64,000 nt of DNA from Desulfobotulus alkaliphilus (GTDB taxonomy: Bacteria; Desulfobacterota; Desulfobacteria; Desulfobacterales; ASO4-4): positions 55,484 to 119,483 of the forward strand of contig NZ_VLLC01000008.1 in the NCBI RefSeq assembly GCF_007830435.1, read 5' to 3'. How positions within the stretch are numbered: the first letter of the stretch is position 1; each line of letters begins with the position of its first letter. The position numbers and the translations under genes are program-made. Below are positions 1 through 9,345 of this stretch, in pieces. Below the pieces are notes generated by a model, which worked only from the letters and a program-made list of their open reading frames with translations, searched no databases and was not told the DNA's origin.

Positions 1-1150
1 TTCCCTGCCAGTGCCGCCACAGAACAAAAGAACCAAGGGCCGCAAGAATCCCCAGCGCCCTTGCCAGAAGAAAATCATGATTCCATGAAAGGCGCAGGGT
101 CAGATAACCCGAATCCGGAACCCCCTGCATAATCCTGAAGGGAAAGAAAAAAGCCTCGGCTTTGCGTGCAGACTCACTTCGCAGGGGAGGTAAGTCCATG
201 CGAATTTCCCGGATGACCGCATCCCGATGATCTGTGACAGTCACGGAAAGGGCATCCCCCCCTTCTACGGTATAGTGGTGTACCAGAGGGTCCCTTCTCC
301 ATGTAAGCCGCATTTCTGATGGATTAAACTCTTTCAGGGGAAGGGGTGTAAGGCTGTAATCCGGATAGTTCATACGATGGACACCCCCTTTCCAGTCCAC
401 CAGAAGACCATAGGCATGCCGTCCCGGATGTTCTTCCACCTGAACATAACGGATACCGGGAGCAAAATCCTTGAGGACAGGCCGGACCTGGGGCTGTCCC
501 TTCGCCTGTATGAGGTGAAAAAGGCTGCCTTCCGCATCCAGAATAAACCAGCCCCAGTCAAAGGGCTTGCGGGTTGAAGTCCTGGCCCAGGCTTTTTGTG
601 CCGGAAAATGAAAACCCGCCCTCTCAAAGGCTGCGGTAAAAAGCAGGGATTTTTCTTTAAGAACCCTATTATCCGAAGTCCGGATAAATTCCGCCTGCCT
701 GCCGGAAATTCTCATCACCTCTCCGGGCATTTCCAGATCAACAAATCCGGAGGCCGCCTCCATGACAAAACAGAGGGGGATTTCAGGACCATCCAGACTC
801 CTTGGCCGGAAAAAAACATTTTGAACGCTCAAAGGCAGTTTTTCCGGTTCCACGGCCACACCCTGGATGGTTTCCGGCATTTCTCCCCACCGGACAAGGT
901 CCCTTGCATAACGGAAAGGAAGCAGGCTTACAAAATCCTTCTGATCCAGCTCCCTGCCTTCTTCCGTACGGTAAAAATTCTGACCATAAGCGTCCAGTTC
1001 ATGAATCAGAAACCCTTCACTCACGGAACTGTAAAATATAGCAAGCCTGTTCCGCTGACCCTCTGCTGCCTGCCAGAAAAAGCGTGGCAGGAAGGTGGCA
1101 AGAACCACAAGGGCAAAAAAAACAGCCGCATACCTCGAAAAAAACGTCAC
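1..1150 (-). CDS. Membrane-anchored extracytoplasmic protein of an ABC transporter operon, partial (DUF4857-like)
   Basis: The frame is open from a GTG at 1150 to the window edge (383 codons), so the C-terminus is cut off. The GTG overlaps the permease stop (GTGA), with a GGGAGGTG ribosome site just upstream, so the two are translationally coupled. The protein starts with a hydrophobic segment (residues about 5-22), continues with a long soluble part, and has a second hydrophobic helix near the cut edge (LLARALGILAAL). The layout of one helix at each end of a periplasmic domain, and the place after an ABC ATPase and permease, resemble DUF4857 proteins. I know that family only roughly, so the name is tentative. 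It is probably an accessory subunit of the transporter. Confidence 0.75.
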   Translation of the reverse strand, partial: MTFFSRYAAVFFALVVLATFLPRFFWQAAEGQRNRLAIFYSSVSEGFLIHELDAYGQNFYRTEEGRELDQKDFVSLLPFRYARDLVRWGEMPETIQGVAVEPEKLPLSVQNVFFRPRSLDGPEIPLCFVMEAASGFVDLEMPGEVMRISGRQAEFIRTSDNRVLKEKSLLFTAAFERAGFHFPAQKAWARTSTRKPFDWGWFILDAEGSLFHLIQAKGQPQVRPVLKDFAPGIRYVQVEEHPGRHAYGLLVDWKGGVHRMNYPDYSLTPLPLKEFNPSEMRLTWRRDPLVHHYTVEGGDALSVTVTDHRDAVIREIRMDLPPLRSESARKAEAFFFPFRIMQGVPDSGYLTLRLSWNHDFLLARALGILAALGSFVLWRHWQG

Positions 1151-1818
1151 TGGTCACCTCCCCGTTTTGCCCTCATAACAGGAAGAAAGAGCATGATCAC
1201 AAGGCTCAGGGTCACCAGCCCGTACATCCAGAGGGACTGGGCATAGGCAGCAGGCTGGCCGCCTGAGGTCAGCATCTTAAAAAAGCCGTAAACAAGGCAT
1301 GCCCCCATGACTCTCCGCCACCATGCCGTTTCCATAAGCACCATGGCGGCCCCGCAGTAAAGGGTCATGCCTGCCAGCATATGGGGGAGCCAGGCCCACA
1401 CAAGGCCCGTTACAATTTCATGGGGAAAACGCAGGGCATAGATGAAAACCAGCCCCAGACCATGCAATCCGGCAAGAAGACAGACAAAGAGAAGTCCCGT
1501 TCCCACCACCACGGGAATCAGAATTTTTTCCGATAAGGGCAGATGAAGAAGAAGCCTGAGGCTCCGCTGCCGTGTTTCCGGAAACCACTGGGAAACACCC
1601 AGTACCAGACCACAGACCGCAGGAAAAACAAGCTGGCCCCCATAGGGCATCTGCTGTTTCAGGATAAGGCCTTCCCACAGCTCCGTACTTTCCCTGATGG
1701 CAGCAAGGTAACGGAGACCCAGCCCCGCCTGCACCAGCGATGCAAGGCCCAGCAGTGCCAGTATGCCAATGGGCCAGCGGAGCTTGATCCATTCTTTATA
1801 AAACAATGCGCGCAGCAT
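1147..1818 (-). CDS. ABC transporter permease
   Basis: A 223-residue integral membrane protein that begins MLRALFYKEWIKLRW, the usual cytoplasmic entry of ABC-2 type permeases, followed by about six hydrophobic segments. An AAGGAG ribosome site lies a few bases before the ATG. It follows the ABC ATPase gene in the same direction and overlaps the next gene by 4 bp, so the three most likely form one transporter. A 419-bp palindromic element sits between the ATPase gene and this one and ends only 25 bp from the start codon, which may lower co-expression. The substrate cannot be read from the sequence. Confidence 0.8.
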   Translation of the reverse strand: MLRALFYKEWIKLRWPIGILALLGLASLVQAGLGLRYLAAIRESTELWEGLILKQQMPYGGQLVFPAVCGLVLGVSQWFPETRQRSLRLLLHLPLSEKILIPVVVGTGLLFVCLLAGLHGLGLVFIYALRFPHEIVTGLVWAWLPHMLAGMTLYCGAAMVLMETAWWRRVMGACLVYGFFKMLTSGGQPAAYAQSLWMYGLVTLSLVIMLFLPVMRAKRGGDQ

Positions 1819-1842
1819 TTTTTCTCCTTTATAAAATTCTGA

Positions 1843-2261
1843 CTAACTTCTTCAGCACATTTTTCCTTTGGTAAATAGAAAACCTTTAAGCAGATGCATA
1901 GACAACCGGACCATTTGTTCGTGACGCAATCTTATTCGGAAGCTTCTTGCCCTGTGCGGAAGCGGCAAAAACTCCCCGCCACAGGCAGAATAAGCTTTTT
2001 GATTACCATGGCAAACTTAAGCACGCTGCCTTTGTGGCGGCTCAGACAGTTTGCCGCTTCTTATTAGCACTCCGGCACTCAAGCCTGAAAAGGCTATGCT
2101 ATTTGCATGACAGGCTTTGGGTTTATGGCTTGAGTGCCGGACGAAGCTCTGATCCGAAACGATTGCAATGTCACTCACAAACTGCCCGATTGTCTTTTGC
2201 CGCTACCAAAACATTTAAATTAATCCATAATATTTCCAGACAAAATGTGCTGAATACTTAC
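1843..2261 (+). repeat. IS66-type palindromic MITE, copy 1 (inside ABC operon)
   Basis: The ends are CTAACTTCTTCAGCACA on the left and TGTGCTGAATACTTAC on the right, which match the family terminus GTAAnTnTTCAGCACA. The flanks AATTCTGA (1835-1842) and AAACCTGA (2262-2269) look like a decayed 8-bp target duplication (6 of 8 identical). Inside are nested inverted pairs: GTGACGCAATC with GATTGCAATGTCAC, AAGCGGCAAA with TTTGCCGCTT, and CCGCCACAGGCAG with CTGCCTTTGTGGCGG. It lies between two co-directional ABC genes and would be transcribed as a very long hairpin. Confidence 0.85.
2072..2140. repeat. Short palindromic insert inside MITE copy 1
   Basis: CCGGCACTCAAGCC (2072-2085) and GGCTTGAGTGCCGG (2127-2140) form a perfect 14-bp inverted repeat around a 41-base loop. 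Other copies of the surrounding element lack this segment and read straight from GCCGCTTCTT into TCGCACAGGCC. The same CCGGCACTCA motif occurs twice around MITE copy 3 (46899 and 47105), so it is a second, smaller repeat family that inserts into the first. Confidence 0.7.
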
Positions 2262-2274
2262 AAACCTGAGGCAG

Positions 2275-3162
2275 TCAGTACTTCCCCGTCACCCCAATGA
2301 AGGCATCCTCAAGGCCCATGATCACCTCTTCGGGTTCCACCCCCTCCACTCCCAGTGCAGCAAGGCTTGCCATAACCGCCTCCCTGTCTTCGAAGGTGAA
2401 AACATCCACCCTTTCCCCCACAATATCAAAGTGGACAATGGCACCTCCCCTGCGCAGCCTGGAAGCCGCCTCAGCTCCCCTGAACCGGAAACATTTCACC
2501 CCATCCATGAAATCCTTCAGGGTGGACTGGCAGATCACACCACAGCGGTCGAGAATGATAATATCATCCACAAAGCGTTCCAGATCCTGAACAATGTGGG
2601 AGGTCACAAGGATGGTCTTGTCCCTGCCCTCCACATAATCTTTCAAAAAATCAATGAAAAGCCTGCGGTAGTTGGCATCCAGCCCCAGAGAATAATCGTC
2701 AAGGATCATAAGGTCCGCATCCTGAGCCAGAATCAGCCCAAGGGTCACCTGGGAGCGCTGGCCGCAGCTCATGCGGAAAATTCTGTGGGTATAGGGAAGC
2801 CCCAGCTTATCCATCAGATTATAATAAAGCTCCCGTTTCCATTTCGGGTAAAAGGCGGAATAAAACTTTTCCACCTCTTCTATGCTCATGTAGCCATATT
2901 GCAGATGGCCTTCGTGGAGAAGACCGATCCTTCTGCGGGTGGCCGGTTGTATGGCATGGGAAGGCTCTCCGAAAATCCTGCATTCTCCTGAAGAAGGCTG
3001 AAGAAAGCCCATGAGGATATTGATGGTGGTACTCTTGCCGACCCCGTTTTTACCCAGAAGACCGAAAATCCGCCCCGGTTCCACCGTAAAATTCAGGTTC
3101 CGGAGAACTTCCTTTCTGCCGTAGCTGTGGCAGAGGTTCCGGCATTCAATCACAAAAGACAT
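2275..3162 (-). CDS. ABC transporter ATP-binding protein
   Basis: Energises the transporter formed with the downstream permease. From the chosen start (MSFVIE, after an AAAGGAAG ribosome site) the protein has 295 residues: Walker A GKNGVGKST near residue 40, a signature MSCGQ in place of LSGGQ, Walker B LMILDD, D-loop LGLD and H-loop VTSH. The residue after the Walker B aspartate, normally the catalytic glutamate, is aspartate. This suggests slow hydrolysis or a specialised subfamily. A further 100 residues follow the ATPase core. It lies 62 bp after the TonB receptor gene in the same direction, so a functional link is likely but not proven. Confidence 0.9.
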   Translation of the reverse strand: MSFVIECRNLCHSYGRKEVLRNLNFTVEPGRIFGLLGKNGVGKSTTINILMGFLQPSSGECRIFGEPSHAIQPATRRRIGLLHEGHLQYGYMSIEEVEKFYSAFYPKWKRELYYNLMDKLGLPYTHRIFRMSCGQRSQVTLGLILAQDADLMILDDYSLGLDANYRRLFIDFLKDYVEGRDKTILVTSHIVQDLERFVDDIIILDRCGVICQSTLKDFMDGVKCFRFRGAEAASRLRRGGAIVHFDIVGERVDVFTFEDREAVMASLAALGVEGVEPEEVIMGLEDAFIGVTGKY

Positions 3163-3223
3163 GGTGCTTCCTTTCAAAAAAACATGGCAAGGCATGATTC
3201 GATCAGGGAAAGGGAATATGAAC

Positions 3224-5695
3224 TCAGAACTCCAGAGAGATTCCTGCCCAGAACTGTCGGCCCATCAGAGGGGTGTTATCGGATGTGCGGATCTCCGTAT
3301 CAAAAAGGTTCATGACCTCAAGATCCCAGGTTGCGGCAAAACGGCTTCCGAAAGGAAGCTTTCCTTTGAGACGCAGATCCATCTGCCAGAAGGCCTTACG
3401 AACCACCTTTTCATAGATGGGAGCATTTTCCCGCAGCACTTCTCCTGTAACGGGATCCCTTTCCTTCTCACTTTCGGGAAGTTCCCCTACTTCCCTGCTG
3501 TCCCGGATTTCATCGAAATCCGACTTCCAGGAGAGAAAGGCCGTAGCAGAAAGGTTCCAAGGCAATTTCTGAATCAGGGTCAGGTTGCCCACCCAGGGTC
3601 TGGCATAATTGCCCTTGGGTAGCTCATCCAGATAATAAAGCCTGTCCTCATACCAGACACGCCTGCTGTTTTTGTCTTCCTCCACCAGCAGTTCATTGAA
3701 GTCAATCGCATGGGTGTGGCTTTCCTGCCAACTGAGGTTGGCCAGTATCTCCCTCTCCTCCCAGCGTCTTCCCCAGCTTACACGCACGGATCTGTAATCG
3801 CTCCTGCCCTTGTTACTGAAGGTGTCGTAACGCAGGCCGTCCAGTTCATAGCTGCCCCTTTCCCGGGCAAACTCATTTTTGTTTTCCCTTTCCACATAAC
3901 GCAGGGTCAGCCGCCCTCCCATAAGACGCTGATCCAGCCCCACGGTCCATTCATCGCTATAGGGGGTGTCCAGATCAGAAAAGCGCCAGGCGGTTTCGCT
4001 ACCGCCTGCATGCTCCCATGGGGTCACCTGATTCTGATACGTCGTCCGCCATTCATTACGGGAACCCCTCCCCCTGCCTTCCTTCAGCTTATGGCTGAGG
4101 AAGGCCTGACCGTAATATCGGTTCAGGCCACCGGTCACTACCGTATCGCCTGTCCCCAAAACATCGAGATCCGCTGAAAATCTGGGAGCAAGATCGGTAT
4201 TTTCAAGATAATCATCCCGGCTGATCCGCAGCCCCGGGCGCAGGGTAAGACGCTTCCAGCTCATGGTGTCGGAAAGATAAAAAGCCAGAGACTGGATTTC
4301 TGCTTCCGCTTCATAAGCTGGAAGAACCTGCCTCCTGGAAAAATACTGCTCGCCCAACACGAGGGAGACATCATTGGGATCTGCTCTGAAATTTGAATTA
4401 TCCGTAACGGGCGATGTATAAATAAAGGCATCTTCGGGTCTTTTTTCCCGCCCCTTAACCCTGGAAAGGGAAAGACCTGTCTCAACACTGTGAGCCGTAC
4501 CGGCAAAAGAAAAGGATGCCAGCTTCAGGGCCGTGTTGGCCTCCAAAGTATCCTGCTCCCTTTCAAGATTCCCGTATCCCCCTTCCATGCTTGAAGACTT
4601 GGCAGATGTACTCATGCCCCAGTTTTTTGAGGGGGTTATGGCCCATCTATACCAGGATGAACTCTGGGAAATCCGTTTATTTTCACTGTAGCGCCAGGAA
4701 AGGCTGGTATCAAGACTTCCCCAGCCCTTTTCCCGGAGGTGCCTGGCCCTGATGGCTGTCCCTCCACCTTCTATTTTATATCCGTTATTGACAGCATCCC
4801 GGTGAAAATACTCGCCCTCATAAGGCGCATGGGTCAAGGAAATATCCAGAGAATCCCAGTCGGATACGAAGGCACTGCCTTTAACAAAAAAATGTTGCCC
4901 TGTACGGGTCTGGTCCAGCGTTCCTCCAAGATTTTTCAAGGGTATGGTTGACCGGTCTTCTCTGAATGAAACAAGAAACCCCATATTTTCGGTAACTGGG
5001 ATATCCAGTCTTATCCCATAATGTTCTTTTCGGAACTTCGGCTGCCAACTGGCATTGGCAGAATGGTGCATCTGATGCTTTTCCTGATCATTCAGATGAA
5101 ACCGGGTCCAGGAATCCCTGGTAGTTCGATAGAAGAAAGCTCCTGAAAACTCCGTACCCGGTGTCCGTGTTCTGGCATCCACGACACCCCCTGTAAATCC
5201 ACCATAGCTTGCTGGCACATTGCTGTCATACACCGTCAGGGACTCCAGGACATCCGGAGAAGGACTCAGTTCCATGGAATGACCCGGCACCTCATGCAGG
5301 CTGTTAACCGACTTTTGGGTAGGATCCAGAAAGCTGTTATTTCCTGTTCCATCCACGGAAAAATAGTTATCGTAAAAGCGACCTCCGGAGATGGATACTT
5401 CAGGCGGGAGAATCTCGCCGCCTGTGGCAGCCGAGCCATAGGCTTCATCAAACTGAACACCCGGCAGCACCTTCAGCATATCCGTGAGGGTGGCATTGCC
5501 TGCGGGCAGATTTTCCAGCACCGTACCGGAAATGACGGACTGGCCCGTCGCCCGGATATCCGCCGTGTCCTTCACCAGTATTTCCTGCATAAGATAAACG
5601 GAGTTATCAAAATCATGCTTTTCTGCCACGGATAAAGCAGGGCAGATAAATCCCGAACCTCCCAGGAGCAGCATAGCCAATAATTTTTTACACAT
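3224..5695 (-). CDS. TonB-dependent outer membrane receptor
   Basis: An 823-residue outer-membrane beta-barrel with an N-terminal signal peptide (MCKKLLAMLLLGG..., likely cleaved near residue 25). A plug domain follows: a TonB-box-like start around EILVKDTADI, then the plug elements LTDMLKVLPGVQ and YGGFTGGVVDARTR. A long barrel ends in the typical aromatic C-terminal strand, WAGISLEF. It takes up a large substrate across the outer membrane using TonB energy. The substrate is unknown; siderophores, cobamides, or peptides and proteins are all possible. The neighbouring surface lipoprotein and divergent M16 protease favour a peptide or protein ligand. A bidirectional terminator separates it from the upstream lipoprotein gene, so it may have its own promoter. 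Confidence 0.93.
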   Translation of the reverse strand: MCKKLLAMLLLGGSGFICPALSVAEKHDFDNSVYLMQEILVKDTADIRATGQSVISGTVLENLPAGNATLTDMLKVLPGVQFDEAYGSAATGGEILPPEVSISGGRFYDNYFSVDGTGNNSFLDPTQKSVNSLHEVPGHSMELSPSPDVLESLTVYDSNVPASYGGFTGGVVDARTRTPGTEFSGAFFYRTTRDSWTRFHLNDQEKHQMHHSANASWQPKFRKEHYGIRLDIPVTENMGFLVSFREDRSTIPLKNLGGTLDQTRTGQHFFVKGSAFVSDWDSLDISLTHAPYEGEYFHRDAVNNGYKIEGGGTAIRARHLREKGWGSLDTSLSWRYSENKRISQSSSWYRWAITPSKNWGMSTSAKSSSMEGGYGNLEREQDTLEANTALKLASFSFAGTAHSVETGLSLSRVKGREKRPEDAFIYTSPVTDNSNFRADPNDVSLVLGEQYFSRRQVLPAYEAEAEIQSLAFYLSDTMSWKRLTLRPGLRISRDDYLENTDLAPRFSADLDVLGTGDTVVTGGLNRYYGQAFLSHKLKEGRGRGSRNEWRTTYQNQVTPWEHAGGSETAWRFSDLDTPYSDEWTVGLDQRLMGGRLTLRYVERENKNEFARERGSYELDGLRYDTFSNKGRSDYRSVRVSWGRRWEEREILANLSWQESHTHAIDFNELLVEEDKNSRRVWYEDRLYYLDELPKGNYARPWVGNLTLIQKLPWNLSATAFLSWKSDFDEIRDSREVGELPESEKERDPVTGEVLRENAPIYEKVVRKAFWQMDLRLKGKLPFGSRFAATWDLEVMNLFDTEIRTSDNTPLMGRQFWAGISLEF

Positions 5696-5734
5696 GGCTT
5701 TTTCCCTGAATATAGAATCTGTTGATAAAAATGA

Positions 5735-5770
5735 AAACCGACGACACCCATCAGGGTGTCGCCGTTTTTT
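5735..5770. terminator. Stem-loop terminator between lipoprotein and TonB receptor genes
   Basis: CGACACCC and GGGTGTCG pair around an ATCA loop. The stem extends with flanking AAC/GTT bases and is followed by a T-run on each strand (TTTTTT on plus, TTTTC on minus). It lies between two co-directional minus-strand genes, so it could end the lipoprotein transcript or act as a partial attenuator before the receptor gene. Confidence 0.75.
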
Positions 5771-5804
5771 CTAAAAATCAATCAGGGAGCATGCCCTGAT
5801 GATA

Positions 5805-8800
5805 CTAAGGCAGAAAAATTGGCCGCATATCTTCCGTATCCGGGATACCGTTCCCGTTGGAATCCGGATCCAGCTCAAGCCCGGATTCTGCTATCATCTC
5901 ATCCGTTGCCAGAGGGTGGAAAAAGTCCGGCCTGCCATCCTTGTCCGTATCCACCCATGCAATGTCCGTATCAGGAAAATCATCCTGCTTTACAACAAGT
6001 GCAGCAACATCCCCTATGGTGTCATAACGACCGGGGATGGCAGCACTGGGGCCATGGATCAAGGGGACTGCCAGAGCCGCTTCCATGGCAAATTCAATCA
6101 ATCCGGCCTCTCCGGCTGCCCTTGCCAAATTGCCCATTTCTCTTGTTTTATTGCTCAGACTCGCCAGTTTTTCAGCGCTATTCTGGCCTTTACTAAAAAT
6201 TCGTTGGGCCGTCACCATATCCCGGACTTCCCAGGCCCTCGATCCAAGGACACGATAGCGCTGTGCAGCGGTAACCAGCGTATTCTCCCTCTGGGCTTCC
6301 GGTGTGGCATCGCTAAAAATCTTATCAGCAAAATCCTCTCCCGCCAAAATCAGCCCTGGGGCCAGATCAGCTGAACCACTCCCAATGGCTGCACGGGCAA
6401 GATCATTGTACTGTAAAGCCAGAACAGCAGGCGCATGATCTTTGGCAACCAAGGCCAGATATTCCCTTCCCTCTTCAAAAAGGGCGCGGCTGCGCTCTCT
6501 TTCTCCGATCATTTCCCACATACGACCGGTGGCGCTCAGGGCATTGATCCGCCATGCAGGATCCGCAATACGGGCAAGGACTTCCTCCGCCTCTTCAAGG
6601 CTTTCAACAGCCCTGGTATGGGCACCGGCAAGGTGATAGACCCTTGCAATCTTCACATACCCCCGCTCAACCTTAAAACGGCTCATGTTTAAAGGAGTAC
6701 TTCCATTGGGGTACATCCGCCGGACCTCCCCAAGGGCCGTATCCCCCATGCGCTCAGCAGCAGCATGGTTTCCTGCTTCCGCGAATATAACTCCGGCACG
6801 GGGAACCACCAAATTTACGTAGGTCAGCGCCCCTATACGGTTAATGGCTGTCTGGTCAGTATCAACATTGTTTCCCCTGTACCCGACAACATGCGTTTCA
6901 AGCACTTCCAGCAATTCATCGGGCCTGTTATCACGGGCAAGAAAATTGATAATGGCTTCATAGGAGCTGCTTTTGGCACGAACCTCGTTATCCGGGATGG
7001 TATCAATCAATGCCCAGGCCTTTTCTTCAGAACCTGCTTCGGCAAGGGCCTCAACCATGGAATCGACAAAGCTCCATGATCTTTCTTTGGTGAGATTTAA
7101 ACGCTGGGGGTTGGTATCGGGGAAAGAGACAAGATCGTCATTCTCCCGCAATGCTTCAATCTCGTCAATAATTGCCTCCACCCGCTCTCTGTCACCGAGG
7201 GCTGCAAAACGAAGGGCTGTTTCCGCAAGGGAATACACCCGCGCCCTGTAGCTTTTTTCTCCATTTGTATCATTGGGGGGCTGAACGCTTGAAAAGAGAT
7301 GCATATTTTCCAGAACAATGCGGGCGGCAGCGAAATCCTTCGAACTGGTATCTTCCTGCCTGTATGCAAGAAGCTCATCGGCATAGTTTCTGAAGGCTAC
7401 AATCAGGCGACCGTGATGGCTCGTCCCGGTAAGAACTGGCAGCAGCTCAATGCCAATATAATCCATGACCTCTTCAGCTTTGTCATTGTTTCCGGCCCTT
7501 CTGTACAGTGCTGCCATCTGCTGAAGACGTGCTGTATCCGCATTGGATGTATTAATGGCCCCGGTACTGCTGATGATCTTCTTTTGCAGGGCAAAGGCTT
7601 TATCCAGGTTTGCTATGGCATCAGAGTTTCTGTCAAAGGGCAGATATCCCCTGGCCACTCCCATCCAGGCATCTACCTTGAAAGCCGGAAGATACATCTG
7701 GAAATCGATATATTCTTTGGCCCGGTCAAAATACCCGACCTTTGCCATACCACTGACGATCTGGACACGGATCCTGTCGTTCACATTGTCGTCCAGCACC
7801 GTACCCAGCATGGTTTCAGCCTTGTATAATCGGGATGCATTGGAATTATAATAATAATTTATCCGCTTAGCATTATCGTTCCCCAAAAGTTCGTGGGGGA
7901 GCAGGGGAAGGGCAATGTCATAGAGATAAGGCGATGCGGCAAGTTGAGGAATTCTTGGGTCTTTGCCAAGGGACACACCATCTTTTATCAGATGATCCGC
8001 ATGCAGAGTGCCATCAACCAGGGGACCATGGACATCATAGGTGGTTTGATCCTGACTCAGCTCCATAGAAACAAGATCATAGGCATCAATCACATAGCGA
8101 AAAACCCTCTCCACAGCAAGACCATGGGCTGGCATGGCAGTATGCTCAAGGAGTGATGTGGCAAGAATTGCGGCACTGTGTCCGTAGGATTGCCGGTGGC
8201 CATCAAAATTTTCATCGGCATTTCCAAACAGACTTTCCATGCTTGCCATCAATGAACCCTGGAGTGTCTGCCGCTTCAAAGCAAGAACAACAGCCGCAGG
8301 GTCATTGGCATCTGCTTCGACCATTGCCTTATTAGAACTTGTGATCTCATCTCTTTTTTTCGGATCAGCAATCAGTGCCTCTAAAACCACCGGATCCACC
8401 TTGCCATCTTCACCTGTAAGGGGGGTACTGTCTATATCAAAATCAGAAAAGGGAGCAGGCTTATCTGATTTTGTGATGATATCCGAAATAAGTGATGCCC
8501 GTACCTGTACGATTCCACTGGTGGAAGGCAGGGCCATGACATCGGTATCATCCTGAAGACCTAAAAATCTGCGTACGCTATTTTTGGCTTCATCAGCATT
8601 CTTTCCATCCTCCATACCCTTTGTCACAAGGGTGGTCAGGGGTGTTACAGCCAGCAATCCTTTATCTGAAAAAAGATCAAGGGGACTTTCAAAGGCATTG
8701 CTGCCAATCCTCTTACCGGTAACAGTATCCTCCCCTCCCCTGGCAACAATTTTAAAAGGCCCCTCTGACATCCTGTCGTTTCTGATGAGAAGACTGAAAA

Positions 8801-9065
8801 AACCATCTTCTCCGCTTACGGTTGTACAGAATACATCACCAGAAGCACCGCAGATCTCAAGCCTTTCTTTTCCACCCATCTCCCAGAGTTCTACCGTGGC
8901 ACCTTTAACGGGAGGATCTTCCACGATCCCAGAAAAATGGCTTGTTTTCGGTCGATCCGAAGGTGGAGGCGCCGAAGAGCTGGATGAAGAATCCCAGCAT
9001 CCGGCAAGCAGCATGAAAGAGGCCAATCCTGCAGCAGCAAGGCTGATGGCTCTTATTTTTTTCAT
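5805..9065 (-). CDS. Large surface lipoprotein with helical (TPR-like) repeats and C-terminal calcium-type motifs
   Basis: A 1086-residue lipoprotein. The signal peptide ends in the lipobox LLAGC with Cys23, followed by a run of serines. Residues about 40-130 resemble a carboxypeptidase-regulatory-like beta domain (GATVELWE, DGFFSLLIR). The rest is mostly helical, with repeated 30-40-residue units such as AALYRRAGNNDKAEEVM and VYHLAGAHTRAVESLEEA, which look like divergent TPRs. The C-terminus carries DTDKDGRPD and DPDSNGNGIPD, thrombospondin-type-3-like aspartate-rich calcium motifs. No enzyme motif is visible. Its place just upstream of the TonB receptor suggests a ligand-capture or receptor-partner role at the outer membrane; this is inference. 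Confidence 0.85.
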   Translation of the reverse strand: MKKIRAISLAAAGLASFMLLAGCWDSSSSSSAPPPSDRPKTSHFSGIVEDPPVKGATVELWEMGGKERLEICGASGDVFCTTVSGEDGFFSLLIRNDRMSEGPFKIVARGGEDTVTGKRIGSNAFESPLDLFSDKGLLAVTPLTTLVTKGMEDGKNADEAKNSVRRFLGLQDDTDVMALPSTSGIVQVRASLISDIITKSDKPAPFSDFDIDSTPLTGEDGKVDPVVLEALIADPKKRDEITSSNKAMVEADANDPAAVVLALKRQTLQGSLMASMESLFGNADENFDGHRQSYGHSAAILATSLLEHTAMPAHGLAVERVFRYVIDAYDLVSMELSQDQTTYDVHGPLVDGTLHADHLIKDGVSLGKDPRIPQLAASPYLYDIALPLLPHELLGNDNAKRINYYYNSNASRLYKAETMLGTVLDDNVNDRIRVQIVSGMAKVGYFDRAKEYIDFQMYLPAFKVDAWMGVARGYLPFDRNSDAIANLDKAFALQKKIISSTGAINTSNADTARLQQMAALYRRAGNNDKAEEVMDYIGIELLPVLTGTSHHGRLIVAFRNYADELLAYRQEDTSSKDFAAARIVLENMHLFSSVQPPNDTNGEKSYRARVYSLAETALRFAALGDRERVEAIIDEIEALRENDDLVSFPDTNPQRLNLTKERSWSFVDSMVEALAEAGSEEKAWALIDTIPDNEVRAKSSSYEAIINFLARDNRPDELLEVLETHVVGYRGNNVDTDQTAINRIGALTYVNLVVPRAGVIFAEAGNHAAAERMGDTALGEVRRMYPNGSTPLNMSRFKVERGYVKIARVYHLAGAHTRAVESLEEAEEVLARIADPAWRINALSATGRMWEMIGERERSRALFEEGREYLALVAKDHAPAVLALQYNDLARAAIGSGSADLAPGLILAGEDFADKIFSDATPEAQRENTLVTAAQRYRVLGSRAWEVRDMVTAQRIFSKGQNSAEKLASLSNKTREMGNLARAAGEAGLIEFAMEAALAVPLIHGPSAAIPGRYDTIGDVAALVVKQDDFPDTDIAWVDTDKDGRPDFFHPLATDEMIAESGLELDPDSNGNGIPDTEDMRPIFLP

Positions 9066-9199
9066 AATCTCTCCTTCTTTGCTTGTTTGGTCTGGCTAAA
9101 AAAATTAAGACCACCTATCAACAAGATGGTGGACTGTCAATAATTTAAAACATAAAAAATAAGCTTGGCAAACACGTTTTGTACTCAACAAAAATTCTA

Positions 9200-9228
9200 T
9201 TGACTCTTAAATTATTGCCGACTACAAG
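9200..9228 (+). promoter_or_regulatory. Candidate sigma-70 promoter for the M16-yej operon
   Basis: TTGACT (9200-9205) and TACAAG (9223-9228) are separated by 17 bases and lie about 120 bp before the M16 start codon, in the divergent region shared with the lipoprotein gene. The -35 match is good and the -10 match is moderate (4 of 6). Confidence 0.4.
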
Positions 9229-9345
9229 GCAATCCACAAGGGATTTTGGATTCATGTAATCCAAATCAGCATCCAAAGAATAATTACAAGCTGCTCCCAC
9301 CCCATCCTCCAAAGGACCGGTGAGCATGTAGTGAAAGGAATCAGC

